NCBI RefSeq assembly: GCF_007992835.1
Contig: NZ_BKBA01000013.1
Span: 1 to 64,000, forward strand
Direction of reading: 5' to 3'
Source: Knoellia locipacati
Lineage (GTDB): Bacteria; Actinomycetota; Actinomycetes; Actinomycetales; Dermatophilaceae
Length of the DNA: 64,000 nt
A model generated the notes under the pieces. That model did not search any database. It was given only the letters and a program-made list of their open reading frames with translations, and was not told where the DNA came from. Positions 16,726-25,430 of this stretch are shown piece after piece. The first letter of the stretch is position 1, and every line of letters starts with the position of its first letter. Both the position numbers and the translations under genes were made by a program.

Positions 16726-18096
16726 TCACTGGTTCTGCTTGGCGTCTTCCTCGACCTCGACGTCGACCGCCGTGTGGTCGAGCTCCTTGAGCTGACCCTC
16801 GATGTAGGTCTTGAGGCGGCTGCGGTAGTCGCGCTCGAAGCCACGCAGCTGCTCGATCTTGCGCTCGAGCACCGCCCGCTCCTCGCTGAGCTCCTGCAGG
16901 ATGGCCGCCTTGCGCTGCTGCGCCTCGTGGACCATGCCTGTGGAGCGCTCGCGCGCCTCGGTGATGAGCTCCTCACGCTTGGCGTTGGCCTCGGCGAGCA
17001 TCGTGTCGTGCTGCGTCTGGGCCGTCGTCACGAGGTCGTCGTGCTGGGCCTGAGCCGTGCTGATGAGCTCGTCGTGGCGGGCCTGTGCGGTGCTCACGAG
17101 CTCGTCGTGCTTGGACTGACCCGTGGTGACGAACTCGTGGTGCTTGGCCTCACCGGTCGAGATGAGCTCGTCGTGACGGCTCTGCGCCTCGCGGACGAGC
17201 TCGTCGCGGCGGGACTCACCGGCGGAGACGTGCTCGTCGTGCAGGCGCTGGGCGAGGGCGAGGACGCCGGCGGCGGAGCCGGCTCCGGCGCCACCGGCAC
17301 CGGCGAGGGCCGCGAGGTCACCCTGGGGGGCCTCGGCGGGGGCGGCGGCGTTGGCGGTGCGCTCCCTGGACTCGGACTCGGCCTGCTCGGCCTCTGCCTG
17401 GGCCTTCTGGATCCGGCGCTGGGCGTCGGCCTCGGCCTCCTCGACGCGGGCACGCAGGGTGGCGAGCTGCTCGTCGGCGTTGTCGTTGGCCTTGTCGTAG
17501 ACCGCCTGGCGCTCCTGCTCGTTCTTGGCGGACGCGGCTTCGTACTCGGAACGCTCACGGTCGCGCTCGGCGAGGACGGAGTCCCGCTCGCCGCGCAGGT
17601 CGTCCCGCTCGGCCACGAGGGAGTCGCGCTCACCGGCCAGCGAGTCGTGGCGACCGCGGATGTCGGCGAGCTCGCGCTCGGACTCGGCGAGCTTGGCCTC
17701 GAGCTCGCGGACCCTGGACTCGAGCTCGTTGTTGCGCTGCGAGAGCCCGTCGACCTCGCCGTCGTTCTGGGCGAGCTGGTTCTTGCCCTCGAGCTCCTCG
17801 AGCTCGCGGACGCGGGCCTCGAGCTCGGTGTTGCGGCCCTCGAGCTTGGCGATCTCGGCCGAGCGGTCGGGGGTGACGGCGGCCGGCGCCGGCATCGCGG
17901 CGGTGACCGGCTCGAGCCCACGGCCCTGACGGCAGTCGTTGAGCTGCTTGCGGATCTCGTCGTCGGTCTTGGTCATCCGACGCATCTCGGCGACGATGTC
18001 ATCGAGGAAGTCGTCGACCTCGCGCTCGTCGTAGCCACGTCGGAACTGGGTGGTCGTGAACGTCTTGTTGAGGACGTCCTCGGGCGACAACGCCAT
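16726..18096 (-). CDS. divIVA: DivIVA/Wag31-type polar growth protein, enlarged
   Basis: A 456-residue coiled-coil scaffold that recruits cell-wall synthesis to poles and septa. Residues 1-60 are the DivIVA membrane-targeting domain (LSPEDVLNKTFTTTQFRRGY, then EVDDFLDDIVAEM). Residues 75-245 are a long heptad coiled coil, residues 250-283 an Ala/Gly-rich linker, and residues 285-394 ten 11-residue repeats of the type RHDELISTAQA. It is much longer than the usual 260-300 residues. The ATG at 18096 follows GAGGAG. It ends the ftsZ-proximal gene run and is followed by a hairpin. Confidence 0.93.
   Translation of the reverse strand: MALSPEDVLNKTFTTTQFRRGYDEREVDDFLDDIVAEMRRMTKTDDEIRKQLNDCRQGRGLEPVTAAMPAPAAVTPDRSAEIAKLEGRNTELEARVRELEELEGKNQLAQNDGEVDGLSQRNNELESRVRELEAKLAESERELADIRGRHDSLAGERDSLVAERDDLRGERDSVLAERDRERSEYEAASAKNEQERQAVYDKANDNADEQLATLRARVEEAEADAQRRIQKAQAEAEQAESESRERTANAAAPAEAPQGDLAALAGAGGAGAGSAAGVLALAQRLHDEHVSAGESRRDELVREAQSRHDELISTGEAKHHEFVTTGQSKHDELVSTAQARHDELISTAQAQHDDLVTTAQTQHDTMLAEANAKREELITEARERSTGMVHEAQQRKAAILQELSEERAVLERKIEQLRGFERDYRSRLKTYIEGQLKELDHTAVDVEVEEDAKQNQ
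16915..17244 (-). repeat. Ten tandem 33-bp units encoding 11-residue repeats in divIVA
   Basis: Protein residues 285-394 split exactly into ten consecutive 11-mers with the pattern (R/K/Q)HDEL(V/I)(S/T)TAQ(A/S). The period never slips. Eleven-residue periodicity (hendecads) gives a nearly straight, slightly right-handed coiled coil, unlike the heptads earlier in the protein. At the DNA level the units have diverged, so this is an old expansion. Confidence 0.85.
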
Positions 18097-18168
18097 GTCA
18101 ACTCCTCTGTATCGATCGGTTCAGGGTGCCGTGAGCCTCACGAGCCCCACGGGGTTCAGCGATCCAGC

Positions 18169-18444
18169 CTAGAGGATCGCGATCAGCAGATAGAGACCGA
18201 GCACCAGGACGAGAAAAGCGAGGTCGATCGAGGCACCCCCCAGACGCAGCGGCGGGATGACCCTGCGCAGGGCGTTGAGGGGCGGGTCGGTCAGTGTGTA
18301 GACGGCCTCGGCGAGGACGAGCACGATCCCCCGGGGTCGCCAGTCGCGGGCGAAGACACGGATCCAGTCGAGGATGAGCCGCCCGAAGACCACCATGAGG
18401 TAGAGCCAGACGATGAATTTGAGCGTCGAGAGCACGGCGTCCAT
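18169..18444 (-). CDS. yggT: YggT family membrane protein
   Basis: A 91-residue membrane protein with two hydrophobic segments (FIVWLYLMVVFGRLILDWI and IDLAFLVLVLGLYLLIAIL) flanking the family motif LTDPPLNALRRVIPPLRLGG. YggT/YlmG proteins sit between sepF and divIVA in many Gram-positive bacteria and are thought to help envelope or division processes, but the mechanism is not established. Here the gene lies 45 bases after sepF and 72 bases before divIVA, the expected order. Confidence 0.92.
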   Translation of the reverse strand: MDAVLSTLKFIVWLYLMVVFGRLILDWIRVFARDWRPRGIVLVLAEAVYTLTDPPLNALRRVIPPLRLGGASIDLAFLVLVLGLYLLIAIL

Positions 18445-18489
18445 GGCGACAGTGTGCGTGAACGGTCTGTGGGCCAGCTGGGCCGGGGG

Positions 18490-18978
18490 TCAGCTCTGGT
18501 TGAACAGAGTGCGTCCGGGGACCGCCACGGACTCCTCGGCGTTGACCTCGACGGTCGACGGAGAGAGCAGGAACACCTTGGCGGTGACACGCTCGATGGC
18601 GCCGTGGAGCCCGAAGACCAGGCCGGCGGCGAAGTCGACGAGACGCTTGGCGTCGGCGTCGTCCATGTCGGTGAGGTTCATGATGACCGGCGTGCCCTCG
18701 CGGAAGTTCTCGCCGATGGTCTTGGCCTCGTTGTAGGTGCGAGGGTGGATCGTCGTGATCCTCGAGATGCCCGACGCCTCCTGGGTCCGCACGACCTGGG
18801 CGACGCTGCGACGCGTCGTCAGGGGCGTGACCTCGGCCGGGCGCTCACGCGTCTCGCGTGCGTCCTCGGCCTCGAAGGTCTCGTCGGTGTCGTACTCGTC
18901 GTAGGCCTCGTCGTAGTAACGACCCTCGTCCTCGGCCAGCCCGAGGTAGACCATCGTCTTGCGCAGCGCGCCAGCCAT
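18490..18978 (-). CDS. sepF: Cell division protein SepF
   Basis: A 162-residue FtsZ-anchoring protein. The N-terminal amphipathic helix ([14 protein letters not shown]) binds the membrane, residues about 15-60 form an acidic linker, and the C-terminal SepF domain ([20 protein letters not shown], then [19 protein letters not shown]) polymerises and binds the FtsZ tail. In actinobacteria lacking FtsA, SepF is the main membrane tether for the Z ring. The start is the ATG at 18978 with AGGAG upstream. It follows yggS in the usual order. Confidence 0.95.
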   Translation of the reverse strand: MAGALRKTMVYLGLAEDEGRYYDEAYDEYDTDETFEAEDARETRERPAEVTPLTTRRSVAQVVRTQEASGISRITTIHPRTYNEAKTIGENFREGTPVIMNLTDMDDADAKRLVDFAAGLVFGLHGAIERVTAKVFLLSPSTVEVNAEESVAVPGRTLFNQS

Positions 18979-19031
18979 GAGTACTCCTAGTGCGAATCGG
19001 CGGTCACCGTGACCGTGTTCGTGAAAAGAAG

Positions 19032-19730
19032 TTACCCAAGTGACGGACGAGAACCGAGTATTGCGGTCCCGACACGCAGGTGTGTCGCCCCTTCGGCGAC
19101 GGCGTCCTCGAGGTCACCGCTCATCCCGGCCGAGATCCAGGTCGCGTCGGGATGACCTGCCCGTATGCCGTCCGCGACCTCCCGCAGCCGCGCGAACGCG
19201 CGCCTCGGGTCACCGTCGAGCGGTGCCACCGCCATGATGCCTCGCAGCCGCAGCGACGGTGCCCCGGCGACGAGGTCGGCGAGGGCGGGCACCTCGTCGG
19301 GTGCGGCTCCTCCCCTGCCGTCGGCGCCGTCGAGAGCGACTTGGAGCAGGACGTCGAGCCGTCGACCGTGGCGCTCGGCGCCGCGGTCGAGGGCGGTGAC
19401 GATCTTGGGCCGGTCGACCGACTGCACGACGTCGGCGTAGCCCGCGACGTGGCCGGCCTTGTTGGACTGCAGCTGCCCGATGAAGTGGACGGTGACGTCG
19501 TCACGGCGCGCGAGCTCGGCGACCTTGGCCGCGGCCTCCTGGTCCTTGTTCTCGCCGATGTGTCGCACCCCGAGGTCGACGAGGTGGTCGACGTCGCTGG
19601 CCGGGAAGTACTTGGTCACGACGACGAGCTCGAGGTCGTCGGCGTCCCGGCCGGCGGCCTTCGCAGCCGTGTCCATGCGCGCCCGGACCTCCCGGAGCCG
19701 GCCCGCCAGCTCGTCGCGCCGTCCGGTCAC
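19032..19730 (-). CDS. yggS: YggS/PLP-homeostasis family protein
   Basis: A 232-residue single-domain pyridoxal-phosphate-binding protein. The PLP lysine is in [14 protein letters not shown] (about residue 39), followed by [10 protein letters not shown] and [11 protein letters not shown], both signature segments. The family keeps vitamin B6 and amino-acid pools in balance and has no known enzyme activity. The GTG at 19730 overlaps the pgeF stop (GTGA), so it is coupled to pgeF. It stands between pgeF and sepF as in most actinobacteria. Confidence 0.93.
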   Translation of the reverse strand: MTGRRDELAGRLREVRARMDTAAKAAGRDADDLELVVVTKYFPASDVDHLVDLGVRHIGENKDQEAAAKVAELARRDDVTVHFIGQLQSNKAGHVAGYADVVQSVDRPKIVTALDRGAERHGRRLDVLLQVALDGADGRGGAAPDEVPALADLVAGAPSLRLRGIMAVAPLDGDPRRAFARLREVADGIRAGHPDATWISAGMSGDLEDAVAEGATHLRVGTAILGSRPSLG

Positions 19731-20449
19731 GACACGCCTCGCACGATGACCCCGGCGAACCGTCCGGTCGTCCCGTCGCGGCGGTAGGAGAACAGCGAGT
19801 CGTCCTCACGGGCGCAACCCGCGACCCAGGTGAGGTCGTCCACGCCGGCTGCTCGGAGCTGTGCGACGACGCCCGAGGCCACGTCGATGGCGGGTGTGCC
19901 CGTCCAGGACACGGCGCGGGCCTCGGAGGTCACCGCAGCCGCGGCCTCCCGCATCTCGAGGGGGACCTCGTAGCAGCGACCGCACACGCTCGGGCCGACG
20001 GCGGCGGCGATCCGGCTCGCCCCGAGGTCGTGCATCGCCGAGATCGCCTGTGCGAGAACGCCCGTCGTCATGCCGGGACGCCCGGCATGCACCGCGCCGA
20101 TGACTCCGGCCTCCGCGTCGGACAGCAGGACGGGGGTGCAGTCGGCGACGAGGACCGCCAGGGCGAGGTCCGGCTCGGCGGTGACGACACCGTCGACGGG
20201 CAGCGCGCCGTCGGGCTTCTCGGTGACGACGGCGACATCGCTCCCGTGGCACTGGTCCATGAAGACGAGCCGCTCGACGTCGACGGCCAGTGCGGCTGCC
20301 ACGCGGGTTCGGTTCTCGCGCACCGCATCCGAGTCGTCGCCGACGTGGCCCCCGAGGTTGAGGCCGGCATACGGAGGGTCGCTCACCCCGCCGGCGCGGT
20401 CGGTGAAGGCGCGGCGGATGCCGCCCAGGTCGTCTCGCCAGAAGAACAC
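19727..20449 (-). CDS. pgeF: Peptidoglycan editing factor PgeF (YfiH/LACC1 family)
   Basis: About 240 residues, a cytoplasmic metal-binding protein of the multicopper-polyphenol-oxidase-like family. PgeF homologues remove wrongly built muropeptides (established for E. coli). Metal ligands are visible in DQCHGSDV (His), VADCTPVLL (Cys) and GAVHAGRPGM (His); the last is HAGRPG rather than the usual HAGWRG. A GTG at 20485 also opens the frame but lies in the loop of the ftsZ terminator hairpin, so the GTG at 20449 (MFFWRDDLGG) is preferred. It overlaps yggS. Confidence 0.85.
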   Translation of the reverse strand: MFFWRDDLGGIRRAFTDRAGGVSDPPYAGLNLGGHVGDDSDAVRENRTRVAAALAVDVERLVFMDQCHGSDVAVVTEKPDGALPVDGVVTAEPDLALAVLVADCTPVLLSDAEAGVIGAVHAGRPGMTTGVLAQAISAMHDLGASRIAAAVGPSVCGRCYEVPLEMREAAAAVTSEARAVSWTGTPAIDVASGVVAQLRAAGVDDLTWVAGCAREDDSLFSYRRDGTTGRFAGVIVRGVS

Positions 20450-20465
20450 GGGACCACCGTAGACG

Positions 20466-20503
20466 CGACGAGGGCGACCGGCCACGGCCGGTCGCCCTCG
20501 TCG
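20466..20503 (-). terminator. Perfect 18-bp hairpin after ftsZ
   Basis: Arms at 20466-20483 and 20486-20503 are perfectly complementary with only a 2-base loop. The structure begins 39 bases past the ftsZ stop (20542) and ends just before the likely pgeF start, so it probably limits read-through from ftsZ into pgeF. Confidence 0.75.
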
Positions 20504-20541
20504 TGCGTGCGTCAGGTCGGTGCCTCAAGTCGCGTGGTGGG

Positions 20542-21843
20542 TCACTTCAGGAAGTCGGGCACATCCAGGTCGTCACCGTCGTCGAAGGTGACGGTGCGCG
20601 GCGGCGTGGGACGCTGCTCGGCCTCGGCGGTGCGCTGACCGTGCGACACCTCGACTGGCTGCCGGACCGGCTCGCTCGCCGGGACGACGGGCGGGACGGC
20701 CGGAGCCTGGGTGGCCGGGCGCTGCGGGTCGGGCTGGCCCGCACGCTGCAGGGGCTCGGGCTGCACCGGCGCCTGGCGCTGCGGCGGGGTGTGGTTCGAG
20801 GAGCCCTGCTGTGCCTGCTGGGCGGCAGCCGCCTGCTGGGTCTTGCTCGGACCCTGGATGCTGCCGATGCCACGCTCGTCGGGACGCTTGGCGGGGGTGC
20901 CGCCGTCGAACCCGGCCGCGATGACCGTGACCCGGACCTCGTCGCCCAGGGCGTCGTCGATGACGGCGCCGAAGATGATGTTGGCCTCGGGGTGCGCGGC
21001 CTCCTGGACGAGGCGAGCCGCCTCGTTGATCTCGAAGAGACCGAGGTCGCTGCCACCCTGGATGGAGAGCAGGACACCGTGGGCCCCGTCGATGCTGGCC
21101 TCGAGCAGCGGGCTCGAGATGGCGAGCTCGGCGGCCTGGACGGCGCGGTCCTCACCGCGCGCCGAGCCGATGCCCATGAGCGCCGAACCGGCACCCTGCA
21201 TGACGGACTTGACGTCGGCGAAGTCGAGGTTGATCAGGCCCGGCGTGGTGATGAGGTCGGTGATGCCCTGGACACCGGAGAGCAGGACCTGGTCGGCGCT
21301 GCGGAACGCGTCGAGCATCGAGACGGCGCGGTCGCTGATCGAGAGCAGCCGGTCGTTGGGGATGACGATGAGGGTGTCGACCTCCTCGCGCAGGCTGCCG
21401 ATGCCGGACTCGGCCTGGTTGGCGCGGCGACGGCCCTCGAAGGTGAACGGGCGCGTGACGACACCGATCGTCAGGGCGCCCAGGCCCTTGGCGATGCGCG
21501 CGACGACGGGGGCGCCACCGGTGCCGGTGCCACCACCCTCACCTGCGGTGACGAAGACCATGTCGGCCCCCTTGAGGACCTCCTCGATCTCCTCGGCGTG
21601 GTCCTCGGCGGCCTTCTTGCCGACCTCGGGGTCGGCGCCGGCGCCGAGGCCGCGGGTCAGCTCACGACCGACGTCGAGCTTGACGTCGGCGTCGCTCATC
21701 AGGAGGGCCTGCGCGTCGGTGTTGATCGCGATGAACTCGACACCCTTGAGCCCGACCTCGATCATCCGGTTGATGGCATTGACACCACCTCCACCGATGC
21801 CGACGACCTTGATGACGGCCAAGTAGTTCTGTGGTGTTGCCAC
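20542..21843 (-). CDS. ftsZ: Cell division protein FtsZ
   Basis: The 433-residue tubulin-like GTPase that forms the Z ring. Residues 15-25 contain the nucleotide loop [10 protein letters not shown], and residues 103-112 the tubulin signature [10 protein letters not shown]. The T7 loop with [11 protein letters not shown] contributes the catalytic Asp. Residues about 315-420 form a long Gln/Pro/Ala-rich linker, and the extreme C-terminus DLDVPDFLK is the peptide bound by SepF and other partners. The start is a GTG at 21843. A 265-base gap separates it from ftsQ and probably holds its own promoter. Confidence 0.98.
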   Translation of the reverse strand: MATPQNYLAVIKVVGIGGGGVNAINRMIEVGLKGVEFIAINTDAQALLMSDADVKLDVGRELTRGLGAGADPEVGKKAAEDHAEEIEEVLKGADMVFVTAGEGGGTGTGGAPVVARIAKGLGALTIGVVTRPFTFEGRRRANQAESGIGSLREEVDTLIVIPNDRLLSISDRAVSMLDAFRSADQVLLSGVQGITDLITTPGLINLDFADVKSVMQGAGSALMGIGSARGEDRAVQAAELAISSPLLEASIDGAHGVLLSIQGGSDLGLFEINEAARLVQEAAHPEANIIFGAVIDDALGDEVRVTVIAAGFDGGTPAKRPDERGIGSIQGPSKTQQAAAAQQAQQGSSNHTPPQRQAPVQPEPLQRAGQPDPQRPATQAPAVPPVVPASEPVRQPVEVSHGQRTAEAEQRPTPPRTVTFDDGDDLDVPDFLK

Positions 21844-21975
21844 GGTGTGGGGCCTTCCCTGAGAGTGCTGAGGTTCTGGTGCTGGGTGCTCGACTGGTTG
21901 GTCGGGGCCGGAGACCTCCGGTGAAGCCTCGACCTGAAGTCAAGAGTCACAGTTTGGTCACGACCCGATGAAGCG

Positions 21976-22004
21976 ACGCTAGGCGTCAGCGTGGCCTCAT
22001 GCAA
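21976..22004 (-). promoter_or_regulatory. Candidate ftsZ promoter
   Basis: On the minus strand, TTGCAT (22004-21999) and TAGCGT (21981-21976) are separated by 17 bases, giving a housekeeping-type promoter with a leader of about 125 bases before the ftsZ GTG. The rest of the 21844-22108 gap shows no gene. The match is partial, so this is a suggestion only. Confidence 0.35.
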
Positions 22005-22108
22005 CGAGCGCGTGGGCGTGTCGCGCGCGAGTCCGGACCATTCTCGCCCACGGCCACCACGCGAGTCACATCACCCCCACCAGCCCCACCCGTCACTGGG
22101 GGAAACCC

Positions 22109-22879
22109 TCACTTGGACGGTGACGGTGAGGGCCCTCCGCGCGTCACCGGCGAGTCTGGCGCGCTCACGTCGATGACCTCCGGCTTGGTCGGGAGCAGCG
22201 CCCGCAGGATCACCAGCTTGCGGTCGGCGTCGTCGGCGCCGCCCCAGACGACGTCGACCCCGCCGAGCGTGAACGACACGAGGTTGGCGGTGCTCACCTG
22301 GATCGACGAGACCCGGGAGGACAGGTCCGGCGGCAGGGTCCGGACCATCGACAGCGCGGCCTCGAGGGCCTCCTTGGTCGTCCCCTTGGGCGACGCGGCC
22401 GTGACGAGCGGGACCCCGGCTGGCGGGGCCTTGACGACGTCGTACGAGACACCCGTCGCGTCCACAACCTCAAGTTGACCCTGAGGGTTCTTGAGCACGA
22501 GCGCGGGGTGCCGCTGGATCGTCCGGACCCGCAGTGTCGAGGGCCACCCGCGTTCGACCGACACCTCGGCGATCGTCGTGCGGCTGCGCACCCGCTCCTC
22601 GACGGCCTCGAGGTCGACCCGCGCCAGGGGCGTGCCGGTCGGGACCCGCACGAGGCCCACGACCGCGGTGCGATCGGCGCCGGTCACGCCGGTCACCTCG
22701 ACCGAGCGGACGGCGAGCAGCGGGCTCCAGAAGGCGACCCAGGCGAGACCGACGAGCACGGCCACCGCCACCGCGGTCCAGAGTCCGCGCAGCCAGGGAC
22801 GGCGTCGACGCTGGAGGGCGCGTTCGCGGAAGCGGGGGTCGGCCTGGGCGAGGCCGCGGCTCACGCCGACGCCGCTCAT
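22109..22879 (-). CDS. ftsQ: Cell division protein FtsQ
   Basis: A 256-residue bitopic divisome protein. A basic cytoplasmic tail (LQRRRRPWLRG) leads into one transmembrane helix (about 31-52), then a POTRA domain (VRSVEVTGVTGADRTAV, about 57-75) and a beta domain outside the membrane (STLRVRTIQRHPALVL, about 110-125). It connects the early Z ring to FtsL/FtsI. The C-terminal end is Ser/Pro-rich. The ATG at 22879 overlaps the murC stop (ATGA). Confidence 0.94.
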   Translation of the reverse strand: MSGVGVSRGLAQADPRFRERALQRRRRPWLRGLWTAVAVAVLVGLAWVAFWSPLLAVRSVEVTGVTGADRTAVVGLVRVPTGTPLARVDLEAVEERVRSRTTIAEVSVERGWPSTLRVRTIQRHPALVLKNPQGQLEVVDATGVSYDVVKAPPAGVPLVTAASPKGTTKEALEAALSMVRTLPPDLSSRVSSIQVSTANLVSFTLGGVDVVWGGADDADRKLVILRALLPTKPEVIDVSAPDSPVTRGGPSPSPSK

Positions 22880-24321
22880 CGCTCCCCCAGTGCCGTGAGG
22901 ACGTGGACGGCGAGCTCGGTGACGTCGCCGGCGCCGACGGTGAGGACGAGGTCGCCCTCTCCCGCCACGGAGGCGAGCAGCGCGGCGACCGACTCGAAGG
23001 TCCCTCCGACGTGGACCGAGCGCTCGCCCGGGAGCAGCCGCAGCGGGGTGGCGACGAGCTCGCTCGTCACGCCCTCCATCGGCTGCTCACGGGCGCCGTA
23101 GACATCGAGCAGGACGACCGTGTCGGCAGGCGCGAGCCCGTCGGCGAAACCGTCGGCGAAGTCGCGGGTGCGCGAGTAGAGGTGCGGCTGGAAGGCGACG
23201 TGCAGCCGACCGCCGCGACGGCCCGCGATCTCGGCGGCGGTGGAGACGACGGCGGCGACCTTGCCGGGGTTGTGGGCGTAGTCGTCGACGACGGTCACGC
23301 CACGGACCTCTCCGCGGACCTCGAACCGGCGGCGTGCGCCGTCGAAGCCCGCGAGCCCGGCGAGGGTGCGTGTGCGGTCCGCACCGAAGCCCTCGGTGGC
23401 GGCGAGCAGCGCGGCCGCCGCGTTGAGCGCGTTGTGGGCTCCGGGCGTGGCCAGCCGCAGGGTCTCGACGCCTCCGCCGGGCAGGTGCAGCGTGGTCGTC
23501 GTCCCGATGCCCTCGGTGTCGGGGCGGTGCCCGGACAGCCGCAGGTCCGCCGACGGGTCGAAGCCGTAGGTGAGGACCCGCGTGCCGGTGGCGGCCACGC
23601 GTGCGGCGAGCCGGGCCGAGCCCGCGTCGTCGGCGCAGGCCACGAGGAGCCCACCGGGACGCAGGGAGGCGGCGAACTCGGCGTAGGCCCTCTCGACCTC
23701 GTCGAAGGTGCCGTAGAAGTCGAGGTGGTCGGGCTGGACGTTGGTGACGATCGCGACCTCGGGCCGGTAGACGAGGAACGAGCCGTCGCTCTCGTCGGCC
23801 TCGACGACGAAGACGTCGCCGTCGGCCCACGCCGCGTTGGTGCCCTGTCCCGTGAGCTCGCCTCCGGACGCGAAGGACGGGTCGAGACCCGCCTCCTGCA
23901 GCGCGACGGTGAGCATCGACGTCGTCGTGGTCTTGCCGTTGGCGCCTGCCACGGCAGCCGGGCGTGCGTCGTGCATCGTGGCGGCGAGCCCCTGCGAACG
24001 GTGCAGCACGAGGAGCCCGGCGGCACGCGCCGCGGCGAGCTCGACGTTGGACTCCGGGATCGCCGACGAGATGACGACCGTGTCGACGTCGGCCACATGG
24101 GCCGGATCGTGGCCGACGCTCACGTGGGCGCCGAGGTCGCGCAGGCTCTCGAGCACCGCGCTGTCCTTGGCGTCGGAGCCGCTCACCGCCACACCGCGCG
24201 CCAGCATGATGCGGGCGACCGCGGACATGCCCGCCCCGCCGATCGCGATGAAGTGGACCCGACCCAGCGTCTCGAGCCCGGGGACCTCGCTGGTGAAGTC
24301 GAACCGGGGGTTGCGCGACAT
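22876..24321 (-). CDS. murC: UDP-N-acetylmuramate-L-alanine ligase
   Basis: A 481-residue Mur ligase that adds L-Ala to UDP-MurNAc, the first step of stem-peptide synthesis. The N-terminal UDP-binding loop is IAIGGAGMSA (about 24-33), the ATP loop is AGANGKTTTTSM (about 118-129), and a metal/ATP-site glutamate is in VVEADESDGSF. The C-terminal domain carries VDDYAHNP. The ATG at 24321 gives MSRNPRFDF; it starts two bases after the murG stop. FtsQ follows with a 4-base overlap. Confidence 0.96.
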   Translation of the reverse strand: MSRNPRFDFTSEVPGLETLGRVHFIAIGGAGMSAVARIMLARGVAVSGSDAKDSAVLESLRDLGAHVSVGHDPAHVADVDTVVISSAIPESNVELAAARAAGLLVLHRSQGLAATMHDARPAAVAGANGKTTTTSMLTVALQEAGLDPSFASGGELTGQGTNAAWADGDVFVVEADESDGSFLVYRPEVAIVTNVQPDHLDFYGTFDEVERAYAEFAASLRPGGLLVACADDAGSARLAARVAATGTRVLTYGFDPSADLRLSGHRPDTEGIGTTTTLHLPGGGVETLRLATPGAHNALNAAAALLAATEGFGADRTRTLAGLAGFDGARRRFEVRGEVRGVTVVDDYAHNPGKVAAVVSTAAEIAGRRGGRLHVAFQPHLYSRTRDFADGFADGLAPADTVVLLDVYGAREQPMEGVTSELVATPLRLLPGERSVHVGGTFESVAALLASVAGEGDLVLTVGAGDVTELAVHVLTALGER

Positions 24322-24323
24322 GG

Positions 24324-25430
24324 TCAGACCTTCCCGGACGCCGCGTCCACGACGAGGTCGGCGAGCAGCTCGTCGCCGTCGCGCTCCCCCACCGATGCGG
24401 CCGCGGCCGCCATCTCGCCGAGGCGGGTGGCGTCGCGCAGCAGCGGGACGAGGGTGGTCTCGATCCAGGCCGGCGTGAGGTCGGCGTCCTCGACGACGAG
24501 GCCACCACCGGCCGACACGACGGCCTCGGCGTTGAGCCGCTGCTCGCCGTTGCCGATGGGCAGGGGGACGTAGGCCGCCGGCAGGCCCACCGCGGTGAGC
24601 TCGCAGACGGTGTTGGCTCCCGAGCGCGCCACGACGATGTCGGCCGCGGCGTAGGCGAGCTCCATCCGGTCGGCGTAGGGGACGACGACGTAGGGGGCGC
24701 CCGCGCCGGACTCCTCGACAGGGAACTCCTTGCCGACACCGGTGACGTGGAGGACCTGGACCCCCGCCGTGCGCAGCGAGCCCATCGACGTCCGGAACGC
24801 CTCGTTGATCCGCTGCGCCCCGAGCGAGCCGCCGGTGACGAGGACGGTGGGCCACTGGGGGTCGAGCCCGAAGGCGGCCAGCGCCTCGGCGCGTCGGGCC
24901 TTGCGGTCGAGCAGCGCGATCTCGCGGCGCAACGGCATACCGGTCACCGTGGCCCCGCGCAGCGGGGTCCCCGGGAAGGTCACCGCGACGTGCTTCGCGA
25001 AGCGGGCACCGAGCTTGTTGGCGAGGCCGGGTCGGGCGTTCTGCTCGTGGATGACGACGGGTATGCCGCGTCGTCGCGCCGCGAGGTAGGCGGGCGTCGA
25101 GACGTAGCCGCCGAACCCGACGACGACGCGGGCGTCGGCCTTCGTGATCGCGGCGTCGGCGGCGGCCACGGCCCGGCGCAGCGAGCCCGGCAGCCGGAGC
25201 AGGTCGCCGGAGGGCCGGCGGGGCATGGGGACCTTGGGGACGACCTCGAGGTCGTAGCCGCGCGCGGGGACGAGTCGCGCCTCGAGGCCCTCGGCGGTCC
25301 CGAGCGCGACGATCCGCACGTCGGGCTCGCGGCGGCGCAGGCAGTCGGCGAGGGCCAGCAGCGGCGACACGTGACCGGCGGTGCCGCCCCCGGCGAGCAG
25401 GACCGAGCCGACGGTGAGCTGGGTGCTCAT
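24324..25430 (-). CDS. murG: Lipid II synthase MurG (GlcNAc transferase)
   Basis: A 368-residue peripheral membrane glycosyltransferase (GT28) that adds GlcNAc to lipid I to make lipid II. The glycine-rich loop LLAGGGTAGHVSPLLAL (about residues 11-27) and IHEQNARPGLANK (about 119-131) are diagnostic, and the donor-binding segment is VARSGANTVCEL. The ATG at 25430 (MSTQLTVG) overlaps the ftsW stop (ATGA), which decides the start against longer upstream frames. Confidence 0.96.
   Translation of the reverse strand: MSTQLTVGSVLLAGGGTAGHVSPLLALADCLRRREPDVRIVALGTAEGLEARLVPARGYDLEVVPKVPMPRRPSGDLLRLPGSLRRAVAAADAAITKADARVVVGFGGYVSTPAYLAARRRGIPVVIHEQNARPGLANKLGARFAKHVAVTFPGTPLRGATVTGMPLRREIALLDRKARRAEALAAFGLDPQWPTVLVTGGSLGAQRINEAFRTSMGSLRTAGVQVLHVTGVGKEFPVEESGAGAPYVVVPYADRMELAYAAADIVVARSGANTVCELTAVGLPAAYVPLPIGNGEQRLNAEAVVSAGGGLVVEDADLTPAWIETTLVPLLRDATRLGEMAAAAASVGERDGDELLADLVVDAASGKV

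Noticed and set aside
16915..17244. 33-bp spaced repeats as a CRISPR-like or mobile repeat
   Set aside because: The units are contiguous coding repeats in divIVA with diverged DNA and no spacers.
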